Of a stretch of 64,000 bases of DNA, positions 44,946 to 57,854 are shown in pieces (the stretch's first letter is position 1; each line of letters starts with the position of its first letter). The stretch covers positions 13,430,001 to 13,494,000 of the forward strand of contig NC_066268.1 in the NCBI RefSeq assembly GCF_905404315.1. Direction: 5' to 3'. Under the pieces are notes generated by a model, which made no database searches, was not told the DNA's origin, and worked only from the letters and a program-made list of their open reading frames with translations. Both the position numbers and the translations under genes were made by a program. Source of the DNA: Leptidea sinapis. Its lineage: Eukaryota > Arthropoda > Insecta > Lepidoptera > Pieridae.

Positions 44946-45550
44946 AAAAGTAAAAAGTCAATGTGTCAATTTTCAGTGTCACCTTTCCAGTTTTCTCTTC
45001 CACGAAAAAACTCAACTATTCTTTAAAGATATAGGAAAATTTAAATTTGGTGACAAGTGACGCTCACACGACTTGGTATTAGCTTGAACTATTAAATGAT
45101 ATAATATACCTATACGTTAGATTTATTTACAACCTTTGTTACAATATTTTCATAAATGTCGTTTTACCACCAGGGTTATAAAAGACGACGCAAGATATAA
45201 GAAGAAATCGATTCATTTTAAAATCTTTTGAAATTAAATAGAAGAAATTAAGTAAAAATATACCTGAACTAGGTTAGAAAATAAAAAAAACAATGAGAGT
45301 TCATTGTATAGAAATTAAAAGTTTATTGATTTTTTTTATTGTAATCAACTCATATAACTTTTTAAACATTCATATTATAAGATAGGCACATTTTAAAGAT
45401 AGGTATTTAAATATAGTATAGTTTTATCTTATCACATTATTAACATTAAATTAAAAGCAGAAATCATAGCATCAGGGTTTCCTAGTGAGCCATTCAGAGG
45501 AATTTATTTACAAGCGCCTTTTTGTTTAACTAAGGTATAAGTAAACAATA

Positions 45551-46297
45551 TATTTATTTATTTAATGGATCACCAACATAAGAAATAGTAGTTACAGTTT
45601 TAATAATTACATTGCATTAAATTATAAAATTTAACTTTTCCTACAATTAAAGGTAATCACAGCATGCTTTGTGTTACAAAAATTATTAGTAAGGAGAAAT
45701 CAAAAGAAAAAAAAAATATTAATTAAAATAAGAAAATTACGAGCTATTTATATTAATTACAAATCTGTGAATGCAGTATTCCAATCAATTTATTATATAA
45801 GACTATCTAGGTATTACATTCTGAGACTGTAGATAGGTCACACTTAATAAGCTTTAATTTAAAGTTGTTAAGACTATCAAAATTAATGTCGATATTTGGA
45901 CTTTTCTTTGTATAGTCATTATAGCGACGAGAAATGCGTACCACAGGTGAATCACGTCCTGGATTGGTTTTACAGAAACTTGGCTCAAACAAGTCACATA
46001 GATGTCGTGGTATTCTGGCAGGAAATTTAAATTTAAATTTAAGTAACAGAGCTAGACAATCAATGCCGCCGTTTATTAACCTATGGAGAAATAACATGTC
46101 GAGATGAGATCGTCGCGAGGATAGCTGCTGTAATTGAAAGTGCTTCAGTTTGTCTGCATATGTCCTGACTGTATTTGGAGTCTTGAATCGGTACGATAGA
46201 CTACCAATTAACTTTTTCTGTACCCTTTCCAGTCTATCTATATGCACCTTATAAGTCGGGTTCCAAGCTGTACTACAATACTCAAGCTTGCTCCTAT
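45551..46297 (-). mobile_element. second LINE family, 3' part with long open frame
   Basis: The minus strand encodes SKLEYCSTAWNPTYKVHIDR then LERVQKKLIGSLSYRF and runs open for about 165 codons to 45807, ending YTKKSPNIDINFDSLNNFKL and a short tail. This is the C-terminal part of a non-LTR reverse transcriptase. It is followed by a ~250-base 3' region ending in AAATA repeats near 45551. The open frame suggests a fairly young copy. Confidence 0.75.
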
Positions 46298-46884
46298 ATT
46301 ATATAATAGAATAAATTAAATGATAATAAATAAAAAAACGACATATTTTTTAAATCAAAAATAATTATTAAAACTCCGCACAATGAAATATACGGCAGTG
46401 TACATTGCAAGCAAGCAAGTTCAAAATTCCGTATGGATTAACATTACAAATTCTCTCAAGCTATATCGACAGCTGTTACAAAGTGCAGTATAAACATTTG
46501 CCAGGCAACATTTTAAAAAAACAAGGCCACAGTTAAAATAAACCTTCATTTAATATCAGAACATAATGTGCGTAACCTGAGTAGATTTATAATGCAGGAG
46601 CCAGGCTCGCATGATAATCCGCATTAACAGTCGGAATTTAATAAGTACAGTCCGTATAGGCTCACGGTTCATTTAAAATAGCCATTTCGCATTTTATAGT
46701 CAGTCGAAATATGAGTTTAATATATATATTACGATAGTTAAGTTATGAAAAAGCGTTTTTCAGTTTTGATTGAATTATAACGTAGGCCCTAATGAATACG
46801 TAAGAGGAAAATTTACAGCAATAAATATTTGAATTGTTGAATCTGAAAATATATAATGTGTGCTATTATATATTCTTTGATAAT

Positions 46885-47165
46885 GTTATGTATGTTCATA
46901 AGCACATAGAGGAATTTTCTAGAAACTCTGTTAATCATATTGTTGACGTCAGTAACAAACAAACATGTTATGCTTAGTACTCGGTTAAGTCGAGTTAGTA
47001 AGTCTTTTATCGGGCGATGCGATAACATGAACCCAGAAAATGTACAAAACACATGTGTTACGAAATTCAAAATAATTGTTTAAACACGTCTATATGTGTG
47101 TGTGTTTTATGTGTTAAAGGTTACTGTAACATAAATGACTTAATTAATGTTTAATGTTATTCCAC
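46885..47165 (+). mobile_element. LINE fragment related to 13850..14195
   Basis: The plus strand keeps YVHKHIEEFSRNSVNHIVDV and, after frameshifts, the block GTTAAAGGTTACTGTAACAT then AAATGACTTAATTAATG that matches the KGYYNINDFLND end at 13925. Confidence 0.5.
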
Positions 47166-47169
47166 ATAT

Positions 47170-48275
47170 AACATCCAACCTTTTTTCTTATCACCCTCAA
47201 TTTACTTTGTTTAAATAGTTTTATAATATAAATTTGTATTTGCTTCAAATACATCAAAAACATACTATTTAAAGCACTTTTTTCCCTTTCATTAGAAAAA
47301 ACATAATATTTATTTTAATATTACGGGCTCTTGAAAAATTAAACGCTATACGACCCATAAATCAATGCATTCAATTATAAAACCTCAAGTTCTTTCAATT
47401 CTCGACAAATAAATTATTTTAATTAATAAAAAATGCTAATTGGTTTATAATATGCATTTAAGTGGTCCTTCTACTTGTCAAGTAATAAATATGCAGTTCA
47501 CTTTAAAATTTTATTTTTTAAGAATAAATAGTTTTTATTGAATCTCTTGGCAGTTACTGAATTAATTTTGTACCACAAAATTGGAACATGTAAATCAAGC
47601 AAAACTTAAGATAAATAATTTTGAAAAAGTTCACAGTCTCGTATTAATAACTGAATCTAATTTTTTTATATATATTTATTTAACTATTATAGTGTAATAA
47701 CAAGTGTATTCCCGAAACAAATTTATCATATAAATAGATTTTCTCTATTCGTTTTGGGACCATTAATTTTAATTTGTTTCTTTGTACTTCAGATGGATTT
47801 AGTGAGCTATATAGAAATTATTTAAAGCACTCAAATGATATAAAATACGGGTTGCCGGCAGAAGTGAAAACTTGAACATTAACGTTGTGCATTTTTGAAT
47901 ATTTTGGAATAGTTAGGGAAGATTTTCGCACGAATTGCTTTATTTATCTGTATAAAAGTATGTACATTTAAGTGGTTAAATACAATATTCATCAAAATCA
48001 TGCCCAAACGAGTCGGTTACAAACAAATGAACACACAGGTGAAGCTAATAAGAAGAGTGTAAAAATAGAGTAATACAACATTTATAAAAAGCTCCAATGA
48101 AAGTTTCTCTACTTCAAGATGAAAAATATGTTTCATAAAACATAAATGTAAATATATTACTTCGATATCTGTGCATGTTGGAATATAGTTCTAGTTTTAT
48201 TGAGGGCAATACGTTACGTATTTCGGAAAATACTTCACATCTATGAGAGAAATATAAACATTTAATGAAACAAAA
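47170..48275. other. AT-rich stretch, nothing recognised
   Basis: No exon-like, repeat-family or hairpin signal stands out here. Similar empty stretches are 32820..33480, 34160..35030, 38070..39300, 48600..49680, 52040..52780, 55830..57070 and 62410..63450. Confidence 0.35.
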
Positions 48276-48279
48276 GTAT

Positions 48280-48597
48280 TTTTTTTAAATGAAAATAAGG
48301 GTTGACACGAGCAGGACGTTCAGCTAATGGCAATTGATACGCCATGCCCATTACAATGCAATGGCGCTCAGGATTCTTGAAATACCCAAAAATTCTGAGC
48401 GGCACTACAATTGCGCTCGTCACCTTGAGACATAAGGTGTTAGGTGTCATTAGCCCAGTAATTTCATTAGCTACGGCGCACTTCGGACTGAAACACTGTA
48501 ATGCTTACACATTACTGCTTCACGGCAGAAATAGGCGTCGTTGTGGTACCCATGATCTAGCCGGCATCCTGTGCAAAGGAGCCTCCCACTGGTAAAT
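48280..48597 (-). mobile_element. SINE-like repeat, copy 7 (near full length)
   Basis: Runs from TACCAGTGGGAGGCTCCTTT through GGATGCCGGCTAGATCATGG to CCCTTATTTTCATTTAAAAA on the minus strand. Together with copy 4 it defines the full ~320-base family. Confidence 0.72.
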
Positions 48598-49683
48598 ATT
48601 TGAATATGAAAGGCCAATATATTAATGCCAAATTGCTTGAAAATATTATTTAAAGTATATTTAACTCAAATGAACGCCTTTAGACTGACTAGGACACATT
48701 TTCAATATTTACGAATAGGTTGATAGGTATTATCTTGGCTGCGAGTATTAATATAGAAAGTTGGTTTATTTGAATGCAGTATGGCTAAATAATCTACATC
48801 GTTAACAATTTTTTTTATCATTAGCAGACTTAAAAGAACATAAAAGTTTTAAAATTTTAAATTCAATTAAACACAAATTAAACGATTAGTGTTGCGTTAT
48901 ACGGATTCAACAAAATAAATAGAACGGAATTTAATATTCATATTGAACAGAAAAAACAGAAATGATGGTCGGTTAACTGCCGCATACAGTATGGAATCAA
49001 ATATTCATCGGAATAACCATTCCATCAACATCGATTTCCTTTGCTGAAACAATAACATATATTCCTAAATACATACCTGTTTATTGTTCTACAAGAACAG
49101 ATTAAAACAATTCGATATCACATAAAATCGCGTGACTTCATAATCTTCAGCTGAGGTTATCGACACCGTTTGATAAAATACAACGATTGACAGTAATTAG
49201 GGTGAAAGTGATGAGCTGAGAGCGATTTTATAGAACTACTTAATATTCAAAGATTGTTAAATAGATTTTTTTACATTCCTAGATATTTCAAATCTTTTCG
49301 ACTATTTTTGTGTTGGTAGTCGGTAACTATGTCGGACCGAGAGAAAAAACAACTGTTACAAATGTTCTGGTGCTGCAGGATTATGTAGGCGTGATCGGTG
49401 CGCTGTTTTGTCCTCTTCTTAAATATCAACTTATTTTTTGCAAATTTTGTAAATAAATGTAAATATAAGCAATGGTTTTTGATTCATAAGCCAAGTTTTA
49501 CAATGATATTAAAAAGTATCTATTTCATTAAATTCTAAATTTAAAAATAAAAGCAAACAAAATTACAATTTATATTGTTCAGACTGCTGTGAATATGAAA
49601 AATCTTAATTAAAAGCTCTTTAAAATTATACAGTTAATGCCACAAGGCTAATAATAGTCGCTCAATATTACGTTCGCTCAGGC

Positions 49684-49968
49684 TCATAACTTAAGCCACA
49701 GGTCAGTCGTGATGGGCGCTCGTTTTGTTCTAGAGCTAATTCTGACATCGGATAAGAACAATTTGGCAGCTCGAGACTTAGGTTCGAGATTTGAGTGTAT
49801 TAAGTCGTTGATTTCGGAAAATATTCGTTCCACTAACATTGATTCTAATTGAATATATTTGTAGTGAATCTTGCAAAATGCGTTAATCAATTTATTTTGT
49901 GGGTATTCAAGTAATGTCGGCTCGAGTAGATCAACTGTTGCAAAATCAGTCAGAGGAAAATTTTCCAT
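49684..49968 (-). CDS. unrecognised ORF, 94 residues
   Basis: An ATG-initiated frame, MENFPLTDFATVDLLEPTLL..., ending APITTDLWLKL and stop. It is mostly helical and charged, with no signal peptide or membrane segment. The composition looks protein-like, but no family is recognised and no splice context is clear. It could be a fragment of a transposon ORF. Confidence 0.25.
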   Translation of the reverse strand: MENFPLTDFATVDLLEPTLLEYPQNKLINAFCKIHYKYIQLESMLVERIFSEINDLIHSNLEPKSRAAKLFLSDVRISSRTKRAPITTDLWLKL

Positions 49969-50158
49969 AGTAATTTAAACACAACTATAATTACATAACC
50001 TATATGTTACGGCAAACGGTTTGGTATATCTAACTTTGATAGAATTAACTGTATAATTTATACAGTCGTATTTACTGCGGGATTCGTTACTTCAGTTATA
50101 AGACATTTTAATATTTTGGCAGAAACAATATGGTCGTTAATTTTTATGTAACGTTAAG

Positions 50159-50473
50159 CTAACGAACAATATTAATATCGTCAAGAATTCGTAAGCAGTA
50201 CATACTTGGATTGTTTCCATCACAATTCAAGTTAAGGCTCCAGACAAATTGAACGTACAAAATAACATTTGGTCTGAGGTAACCTTTGCTAATATTTATA
50301 GCAAGGCGTTGTTTTCCGAGAGGCCACCAACGCGAACACTGAAACGTTTTTACGACCAATAAACAATTTATTGCCGCGAGATACAATCGGAATCTTTCGG
50401 CAATTTTCGATTTCTCTATTCCATTACAAAAGGATTCCTGTGTCGTGAAATGAAATGGTTCAAGTTTAGCCAA
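50159..50473 (-). CDS. unrecognised ORF, 104 residues
   Basis: An ATG-initiated frame, MAKLEPFHFTTQESFCNGIE..., on the same strand as the ORF at 49684 and about 190 bases from it. No family recognised. The two may be pieces of one decayed gene or element. Confidence 0.2.
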   Translation of the reverse strand: MAKLEPFHFTTQESFCNGIEKSKIAERFRLYLAAINCLLVVKTFQCSRWWPLGKQRLAINISKGYLRPNVILYVQFVWSLNLNCDGNNPSMYCLRILDDINIVR

Positions 50474-50562
50474 TCTATTGAACTGGGAACGCTGGGGCTA
50501 ATAATAAAACCAATGGTGAAGTTCGGCTTCGATTCCCGGTTCAATCACGCAATTATAAAAAA
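50462..50562 (+). repeat. possible tRNA-derived SINE remnant
   Basis: GTTCGGCTTCGATTCCCGGT is B-box-like and is followed by CAATCACGCAATTATAAAAAAA. The A-box side is unclear. Confidence 0.3.
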
Positions 50563-50574
50563 ATGGCATGTACT

Positions 50575-50720
50575 TTTCTAGATCTCCCTTACTCTCAATC
50601 TTTCTCATTCGCTTGCTCCCTACTCTCGCTCCGTGGCTATCTTGCTTCGTGCTACGTTCGCCCTTTCTCACTCTCTCTCTCGATCGGTCTCAATCGCTCT
50701 CTCCCTCTTCTTCGACAAAA
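50575..50720 (+). repeat. CT-rich low-complexity segment
   Basis: Runs of CTCTCT and CTCGATCGGTCTCAATCGCT; followed near 50785 by TAAAGAAGTTTCACTTC, a string also found at about 11773 and, diverged, at 18484, so part of this is probably a dispersed repeat. Confidence 0.4.
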
Positions 50721-51654
50721 ACGCTGCACATCTTCGTGACGCTATTATTATTATTGCGTTTCGTTCGTAAAAATTTTACCCTCATGCGCCTAAAGAAGTT
50801 TCACTTCGAAAACTATGAATGCAGTTTAAATTGTTTTAAATAAAACACTTTTAAAGGATTAAAACGCGTGTAATTGTAACGATTTTACATTAGATGTTTG
50901 CGTAAAAGTTACATTTTTATTTTAGTTAACCCGACGTTTTAAGACCTTTCCAGATCTCGTTTTCAGGGGGACTGCACATGTAGTGAGTCAACGATAGTAT
51001 TTGTCATAGTTGTCATTATGAAGTTAAGCGCCATTTATTTCCTCGAAGTTGGTATTTGCTGTACACAGATGGTTTTTGGCAAAATTTACTGACAGTATCC
51101 TCTTCTTTTTTGGTATGTGTAGTTATGGGTTTTAATTTAGAGATTATTGGATCCCAGGTGTTAGATAATTTTTTAAATTGTTTTAATTAAAATAAAGTTT
51201 TCTTTCAGTAAAATGGTACATCTTCAATATTTAAAGTACTTCCGCTCCATGTGGCATACCCGTGTGAGGTGTCACGTATTTTTCTCGATGTAATTTTGCT
51301 ATGTGATGTAGGTATATCTGATCAGCTGTGAGGTAGCTGTCTCATACATTAACTCATCATTCGACACTCGCCTTGATTTAAACGACCACCTGATTTATAG
51401 CAGTCTGGCTTTGTTTGTATGCCATTTCTAATTCTATTACAAGTTAACAATAGTCTGATAGTCCCGTGTCGCAGGAATCTGACCTATCTGCTTGGGACGG
51501 AGCCAGGCATTCTAATTCGTAGTACGGTTATCGATACACGTGTCTTGCGTGTGTGTTTTTATTTTAGTGGCTATTGTCTCGTGATTGTACGCACCAATAG
51601 ACGTATAGAGGCAAGATACTGTAATGATCATAGATATTCTATGGCTGACCCGTT

Positions 51655-51745
51655 ACTTGAAAACCGCACTGTGGAAGAACGCCACACTTCCAATTGGTGA
51701 GGATGATTTCCTAATTTATGGCGTTTCGAGCGAATGCATACGGAA
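51655..51745 (-). mobile_element. Jockey-like LINE internal fragment
   Basis: CTTGAAAACCGCACTGTGGA, AGAACGCCACACTTCCAATT and GGTGAGGATGATTTCC match the antisense of the LINE at 39525..39590. Only this 90-base piece remains. Confidence 0.5.
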
Positions 51746-51854
51746 GTATCTTTGATTATATTACTTATATTTTATTTGTATGTATATTTCACAGGTATGT
51801 ATATCACTAATACATACGCTAAATAGACGCCGATAATAGCCCGTGAATACATAA

Positions 51855-52035
51855 ATCAAATCAAAATCACTTTATTCATGTAGGTCACGGAAATGACACT
51901 TATGAATGTCAAAAATATTTTTTCTTATTGAATCTACCGCTACTTCCTAAAGGGTTGAGCTAATGAGAAGAAGTAGCAAGAAGCTCATTGCCACTCTTTT
52001 ATATCATGATTTACATTTTCTTTGATTTACAAATC
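51855..52035 (-). mobile_element. LINE 3' end with TTTGA tail
   Basis: AAATCAAATCAAAATCACTT opens the antisense tail, then TCTACCGCTACTTCC, GGTTGAGCTAATGAGAAGAA and GCCACTCTTTTAT match the copy at 10905..11082. Confidence 0.6.
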
Positions 52036-52789
52036 ATTTCAATTACAATATAATATAATAATATGTAAAGTGATGCAACAAACATACTCAAACGTCAAAT
52101 TGTCAATGCCATACCTATACATATGCACCTACACATACAAATATTATATTTAAATCTGAACTTTTAATGCACTATAACTATTAATGGCAGTTAACGTAAT
52201 ATTATTAAAAATCAACGGAAAGCGTCTCAAGAATACGTGTATAATAATTCTACTTTTATTTCTGTTTGTGTTCTTCTTATAAAATAATTAAATAAATATT
52301 CCATGTTAAAACAAAATAAAATAGTAAGAAGATAGTAGCCGATGACATATTTAATAACCGATATAATCCTCGTAACATTCACTGTATCGTAAGATATTCA
52401 TATTAATGATAATAAAAAGTACATTTGCATGAATACGGTACGAGTTTTCACTTCGAAGGTAACCCGATATAGAATCCCCGTGGGAACGTTCGTATGGATA
52501 ATATTTTAAACAACAAAATAGACAATATAAATAAATACGACATGCAGCAGGTGCAACATACAAACTATCAGCAATAAAATGCAATGACCGGACACTTTAT
52601 TTCACTTGTATCCGTTTAGATGGTTCCGTTCTATAAACGGAACTACTGTCAAAACGTTACAATGCTAATATAGAGTTTTGGAATTACATGAATCAGCGAA
52701 ATAAATAATAACAAACATTTATTGCCAATCATTTTTTTTTAAAACATGCTTAATTTAGGTTTTTCAAATCTAACAAACATTGAAATTAA

Positions 52790-52900
52790 GTAAGAGACGA
52801 TCAGGACGTTCAGCTGATGGCGGCACTACAAGATTGCGCTCGTCATCTTGAGGCATAGATGTCAAGTCTCATTTGCCCAGTAATTTCACTAGCTACGTTT
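52790..52900 (-). mobile_element. SINE-like repeat, internally deleted copy 8
   Basis: GACGATCAGGACGTTCAGCT is joined directly to GGCGGCACTACAAGATTGCG, so about 60 bases of the consensus are missing. The body then runs through GTAATTTCACTAGCTACG. Confidence 0.6.
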
Positions 52901-53439
52901 ACGCTGGTTTCAGGAGGTTCTGCCACTCAATCTTATGCCGCTGTAAGCATCCGCTTACTTAGACAAAAATTGGAAAGGATTTATTTTTATTTTTAAAAAT
53001 TATTTTAAAATTTTAAATATAGAGATATACACATTTCAATTACCCACAGCCTAAGATAATACTCGTTACTAACTTTTTATACGGTAACAATTACATAATA
53101 TGAATATTTTTGTGTCAAGAAACGAAAAAACTGACCAGTCTTTCACCTCATGGTACACTTACCATATATATATCACCATATTTCAATCCTTAAAAACTCA
53201 ATATCCTTAACAGCACTGCGAATGCAAGTGTTAACTTAAAACATAGACGTATCAGTAGAAATTTAACTAGCTATGGCGGCTTATAGATCAAATCAGTGAG
53301 AAAAAATATCCCATTTAAAAAAGGTGGATCATGTATAACTAAATATAATACTATTGCACATAACTAAATGCTTGATGTTTTAAAGAAGCTTAACCAAACA
53401 GGCGCAATTGACCACGACGAAAAAACCAAAAACGCATTT

Positions 53440-53660
53440 CGGCTAAGCGACCGCGGCGGGAGACTTTCGACAAAACGTACAAGACGATTCCGCTAACGAA
53501 GACCGAAAAAAGGGTAACAATGCTAAACTGTGACGCCGGGAATGAAAACAAGGATTCGAAATTCCACCGTACAAAGGACCCGGGAATCGTTCCTGGAAAC
53601 GGCCGCGACTTGCTTGGTCGCGAGTATCGTCGCTAATTCTACCGGTACTGGTTTCTGACA
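53440..53660. other. GC-richer patch, unassigned
   Basis: CGACCGCGGCGGGAGACTTT, ACCCGGGAATCGTTCCTGGA and ACGGCCGCGACTTGC stand out from the AT-rich surroundings. A 72-codon minus-strand frame covers it, but no family or convincing splice pair was found. Confidence 0.25.
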
Positions 53661-53929
53661 AATTACTTCCCGTTTAAAAGTGTTTGTTAGAATGCTTTAT
53701 GGGCGTTATGTGGAATAAATAACTAACTACAAGAACGGATTATTTATTGATTGTTATATACGCTCACTTAGTTACACTATTTAGCAGATACAAAAATAAT
53801 TAGACAAGTTTACTTTGAGATAGAGTCAATCAATTATAAGTTACTGTATTACCCGTGGGATGGAGCGGGAAAAACATTGTTATTAACTATCGACAGAGCT
53901 CAGAGAGCTATTCTTAAGGTGTCTACTTT

Positions 53930-54055
53930 TTTTTAATAATATTTATTTAAAATACAATATAGTTAAAGCTTACAATATAATAACACACACTTAAACTTTA
54001 GGAAGCTTATCTGAGTGTGAAGCCGCTTAAAATTAAATTACATAATATTTAAAAA
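53930..54055 (-). repeat. possible LINE 3' end
   Basis: A T run followed by AATAATATTTATTTAAAATA and AAGCTTACAATATAATAAC resembles the antisense A-tailed end of a non-LTR element. Confidence 0.25.
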
Positions 54056-54375
54056 GAAAAGAACAATTATTTTCAATTAATACAGTTATTACAAGATGTT
54101 ATTTTAAACAAAGTAGTACAGAAATCAATAAAATGCAAAATAAAAAATAATTATCAAGTAAATGTTAGTAATTACAAATTAGTTGTCTACTTAGCTTACC
54201 GCAGATAAAATTATATTAATGAAGGATTTTGTAAAATGTACTTTTTTAACGATGACTTATATTTATTTTTATTTATATATAATTTTTGAATCTCTAAGGG
54301 AGTCTCGTTTAAGTATATAGGCTTACTTACTGCCCTTTCCCTTTTTCTACCAACATACTCTATAAATCATGCTAC

Positions 54376-55233
54376 TAACTAACACTTCGACAGTTTTATA
54401 ATGAGCATAGTACTGAAACAGCACGAAGAACTTCCCTACAGCACTGAACTTAGTAATACGAGACACAAAGACATTGTTTGTCCTCAAAAAACAAACACAA
54501 ACTTTGTTTTTACAACAAAGTTTAATATATTCCTAGAACTGTTTCTTTACAATAAACTAAACGCAATAGCAAACATCTTTCCTCTAAATTATATTAATTG
54601 TAAGAAGGCTCTTAATGAAGCACTTCAAAATATGTCCTATGAAGATACAGAAAAATTACTAATAGTGTTAAAATAAACATTATCTATATTTTATTTGTAT
54701 TAGTTTATGTCAATATATTGAAGACATTGATTACTTATACATATTTAAACTGTATATTAGTTTATAACTATTTTTTATGAAATTTAAAGGTACGAGACGA
54801 GCAGGACGTTCAGCTGATGGTAATTGATACGACCTGCCCATTACAATGCAGTGCCGCTCAGGATTCTTGAAAAACCCAAAAAAAATCTGAGCGACACTAC
54901 AACTGCGCTCGTCACCTTGAGACATAAGATGTTAAGTCTCGTAGTTATTAGTAAGTAATGTTTACACATTACTGCTTCACGGCAGAAATTAGCGCCGTTG
55001 TGGTACCCATAATCTAGCTGGCATCGGGTGCAAAAGAGCCTCCCACTGGTAAGTTTATTTCATCATGTTTTCTTTTTTGTGATTATTTAGTTTCTATATA
55101 AGCTCTTTACGCCTCAAACACAGTTTTACCTAGCTGAGGCACAGTGTTAACTAGCTTTTAAGTAAGACTTTTGTATCATTTTTCTTATTTTGTAATTTAA
55201 TAATATTTTAATAAATAAATTGAATTGAATATA
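54376..55233 (+). mobile_element. LINE fragment with ORF end, split by a SINE
   Basis: A 91-codon frame (LSNTRHKDIVCPQKTNTNFV ... MSYEDTEKLLIVLK, stop at 54674..54676) looks like the C-terminus of a non-LTR polymerase. The 3' UTR is interrupted by the SINE-like copy at 54768..55052, then resumes and ends with AATAAATAAATTGAATTGAA. The same element lies inverted at 58985..59385 without the SINE. Confidence 0.65.
54768..55052 (-). mobile_element. SINE-like repeat, copy 9, inserted in a LINE
   Basis: A copy with CCAGTGGGAGGCTCTTTTGC, GAGCGCAGTTGTAGTGTCGC and GGACGTTC-type text, carrying a ~60-base internal deletion. AGTTTAT occurs on both sides (54759.. and 55053..) and is the likely target-site duplication. 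Confidence 0.7.
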
Positions 55234-55551
55234 GACATTAAAATGCTGTTCGCATCACAATAATATTAGTTTTTTATTGAGGTTACGATGACCTGCTATG
55301 AATTAGATAGGGCTTGAAATTACCTGATTCAAATTTACGAGTGTACAAACAAATACAATTCACTTTTAAAAGTAACAATTTGTTTATGTAGACAAAATAA
55401 AGAGATACAAGAGAGCTGCAGTTTACATATTAAAATAAAATTGATCGTCTAATTAAATGATTAACTATGTGTCCATATAATATGTTCCAGCCATTTTAAT
55501 GCCAATGTATTAAATAAATATATTGGCAATAAAATATATTATATATGTATA

Positions 55552-55818
55552 CAGGGGCGTGCATTGGTTTTCTAGTAAGATAGGCACTGAGCATCTAACT
55601 AGTCACAGTTGAGCGTTGGAATATGAAAACATTGTTTACCATAAGTATTTAGTATCTAACGTTAGAAAAATTTTTATGAGTGGGAGTTAACTAAAAGTTT
55701 GGTTATAAAATAACGGAACCAAATTATACTAAATTAACTTTAACACTAGTGCTTTATTTATTTTGGTATATAACGAGGTAGGCACTGCCTGATTGCCTAT
55801 ATCATATGCACGCCCCTG
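55552..55818. mobile_element. hAT-type MITE, 267 bases
   Basis: The terminal inverted repeats CAGGGGCGTGCA and TGCACGCCCCTG are flanked by 8-base duplications TATGTATA (55544..55551) and AATGTATA (55819..55826), 7 of 8 identical. Eight-base duplications and CAGGGG-type ends define the hAT superfamily. The core is non-coding, with inverted subterminal TAGGCACTG blocks. Confidence 0.8.
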
Positions 55819-57074
55819 AATGTATATAAATATGTTCATTCAAGACCAAAGCTACACAAGTCATAACCAAAATGAGAATGTATTGATAGTAAAGTTGAAG
55901 TGCCTTTTATTAGGGTTTAGTAGTAACAGGGATAAACGATATCTTCCTGCTAAACCTTATTTATCTGACAATTCACTACAAAGCTCCATGTTCATAATAA
56001 TAAAAGATGGATATCACTTTCTCGGAGTCATGTGTTATGTATTTTTATGTGAGTATTAACAGTTGAACATGGGGCTTACTACCCTTAAACGATTAAAAAA
56101 ACGTTACAATTTATTCGATTTAATGCAATAAATGACGTGAACTGATGATACTTACGAATACCATCACAAGACGCTACTTACCGCAAGGCACAAGATATTT
56201 ATTATGTGTCATTTATGTAACAAGAGAGAAAAAATTTTCCGTTTTCGTTGCGAGTGCCGGGTTTGAAATTAGAGATAGCGAAGGACTCTATAATTGAATC
56301 ATGCGCGTAGCGATTGTTTCTAAGTTAGAATCGTGAGGCTAACTATGGATTCAAAGGCATAATAAAAACAAATTACTTTGCTCTCATGTGACATATCACA
56401 TTTTCACTTAACTAGCGAAAAAATAAAAAATATTTAAATATAAGTATTGTAATTTTATATTTTTAGTTTTATAATTATATTAAGTATTTAAATTGTTAAA
56501 AATTTCTAAAAACAAAGATGATGAAGAATTTCGAACAGAAACGACTTCTTTTCACTGGTTTTATGCAACAAAGGCAGTTGAAAAAGGCACCACGATGGAA
56601 ACAATATATACATGTTCCTGTGCAAAAGAGCCTTAAACCGGTATAAACAATACACATGATATTATATTAGAAATCGCAGAAAAAAAATATAGCTGTCGAA
56701 TTTTTATTTTTTAAAAGTTATAATAATATAAACTAAATTTAAAGCTTATTATGTTCTTTAAAACCCGATAATATAACTCATGATAATATTAGTCGATAGA
56801 TAACTAGTTTATTACGTATCTAATAAAGAAACCTAAAAATAACTTAGTTATATATGTGATGGCCGCTCCTTAAATAATACACGACACAATATTATAATAG
56901 CAAAAGAGAATATAAAGTGTTTATAACACTAAAAAATTAATTTAAGTATCATATAATATACACTAACAATACAATTTATTTACGGAAATCGCATGCAAAC
57001 ATTTAAAAATTAAAATTAATAAAAAACTCAACAGACACTTTTTATGCTATCAGTACCTGCACGATAACAAAGTA

Positions 57075-57203
57075 TTAAGTTATTATATCGTGGCAGCTGT
57101 GAACATATCGATAACACATAGCGTCTATTTTGAAAAACTCGCGCACATTAAACAAATAAACCTGGCCTGTTATCATGAGTTGCCTAACAGCAAAAGGTCT
57201 CCC
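57075..57203 (-). repeat. dispersed repeat shared with 43456..43620
   Basis: The reverse complement carries GCTGTTAGGCAACTCATGAT, AACAGGCCAGGTTTATTTGT and AATGTGCGCGAG, matching the other copy. Confidence 0.4.
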
Positions 57204-57854
57204 TCTATCAACCGGTATAAATAACTAAGGTTCTTCAGACACAACATGGTATATAGTAAATTAATATGTTTCACCATCAACAAAATATCAAGCCAAGGCG
57301 AGGACAACATCAGAAATGATTATATTGTATAATGGTCCTGTTACACCGTCGTAAATATAAACACTCATAAACATTTAACTACAGCCTCGTAATTCGCAGA
57401 TCCAAATTGCCGGTTAAGCTGTCAAAATAGAGTAAAATCTCGCTGCGAACCGCACTGAATCCGCCTTGAATCTGCTTTATTTAACGCGCCGTTTTTAAGA
57501 CCGGTAACTATTATGGTGTTGCAAAGACCATGGCAGTGATCAATTCAATTGAAATTATTTCGTTACTCGCTAGACTCGCTTGTAATTGTATTCTATAAAA
57601 CATATTGTTTACAGTAGTTGTTAAATCCTATTTTTTTCTCCTCTTTTGTGTGTCTATCTAACAGTACAAAATGTAAGTTGCATTTATATACATATATGTA
57701 TGTGTGTATACTTAGACTGGCCATAAACACTGTTACATTTAAAAATAAACAAAATATTACATTTGAATTTGGAATCTGTCATTTTTATATGAGTGTTAAA
57801 TGAGTTTTCTCATTTTGGCGCCAATACATTGTACAATATTTTGCGATTTTAAAA

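Noticed and set aside
44637..45026. Plus-strand ORF of 129 codons
   Set aside because: It runs in a wrong frame across a Jockey-like LINE 3' fragment.
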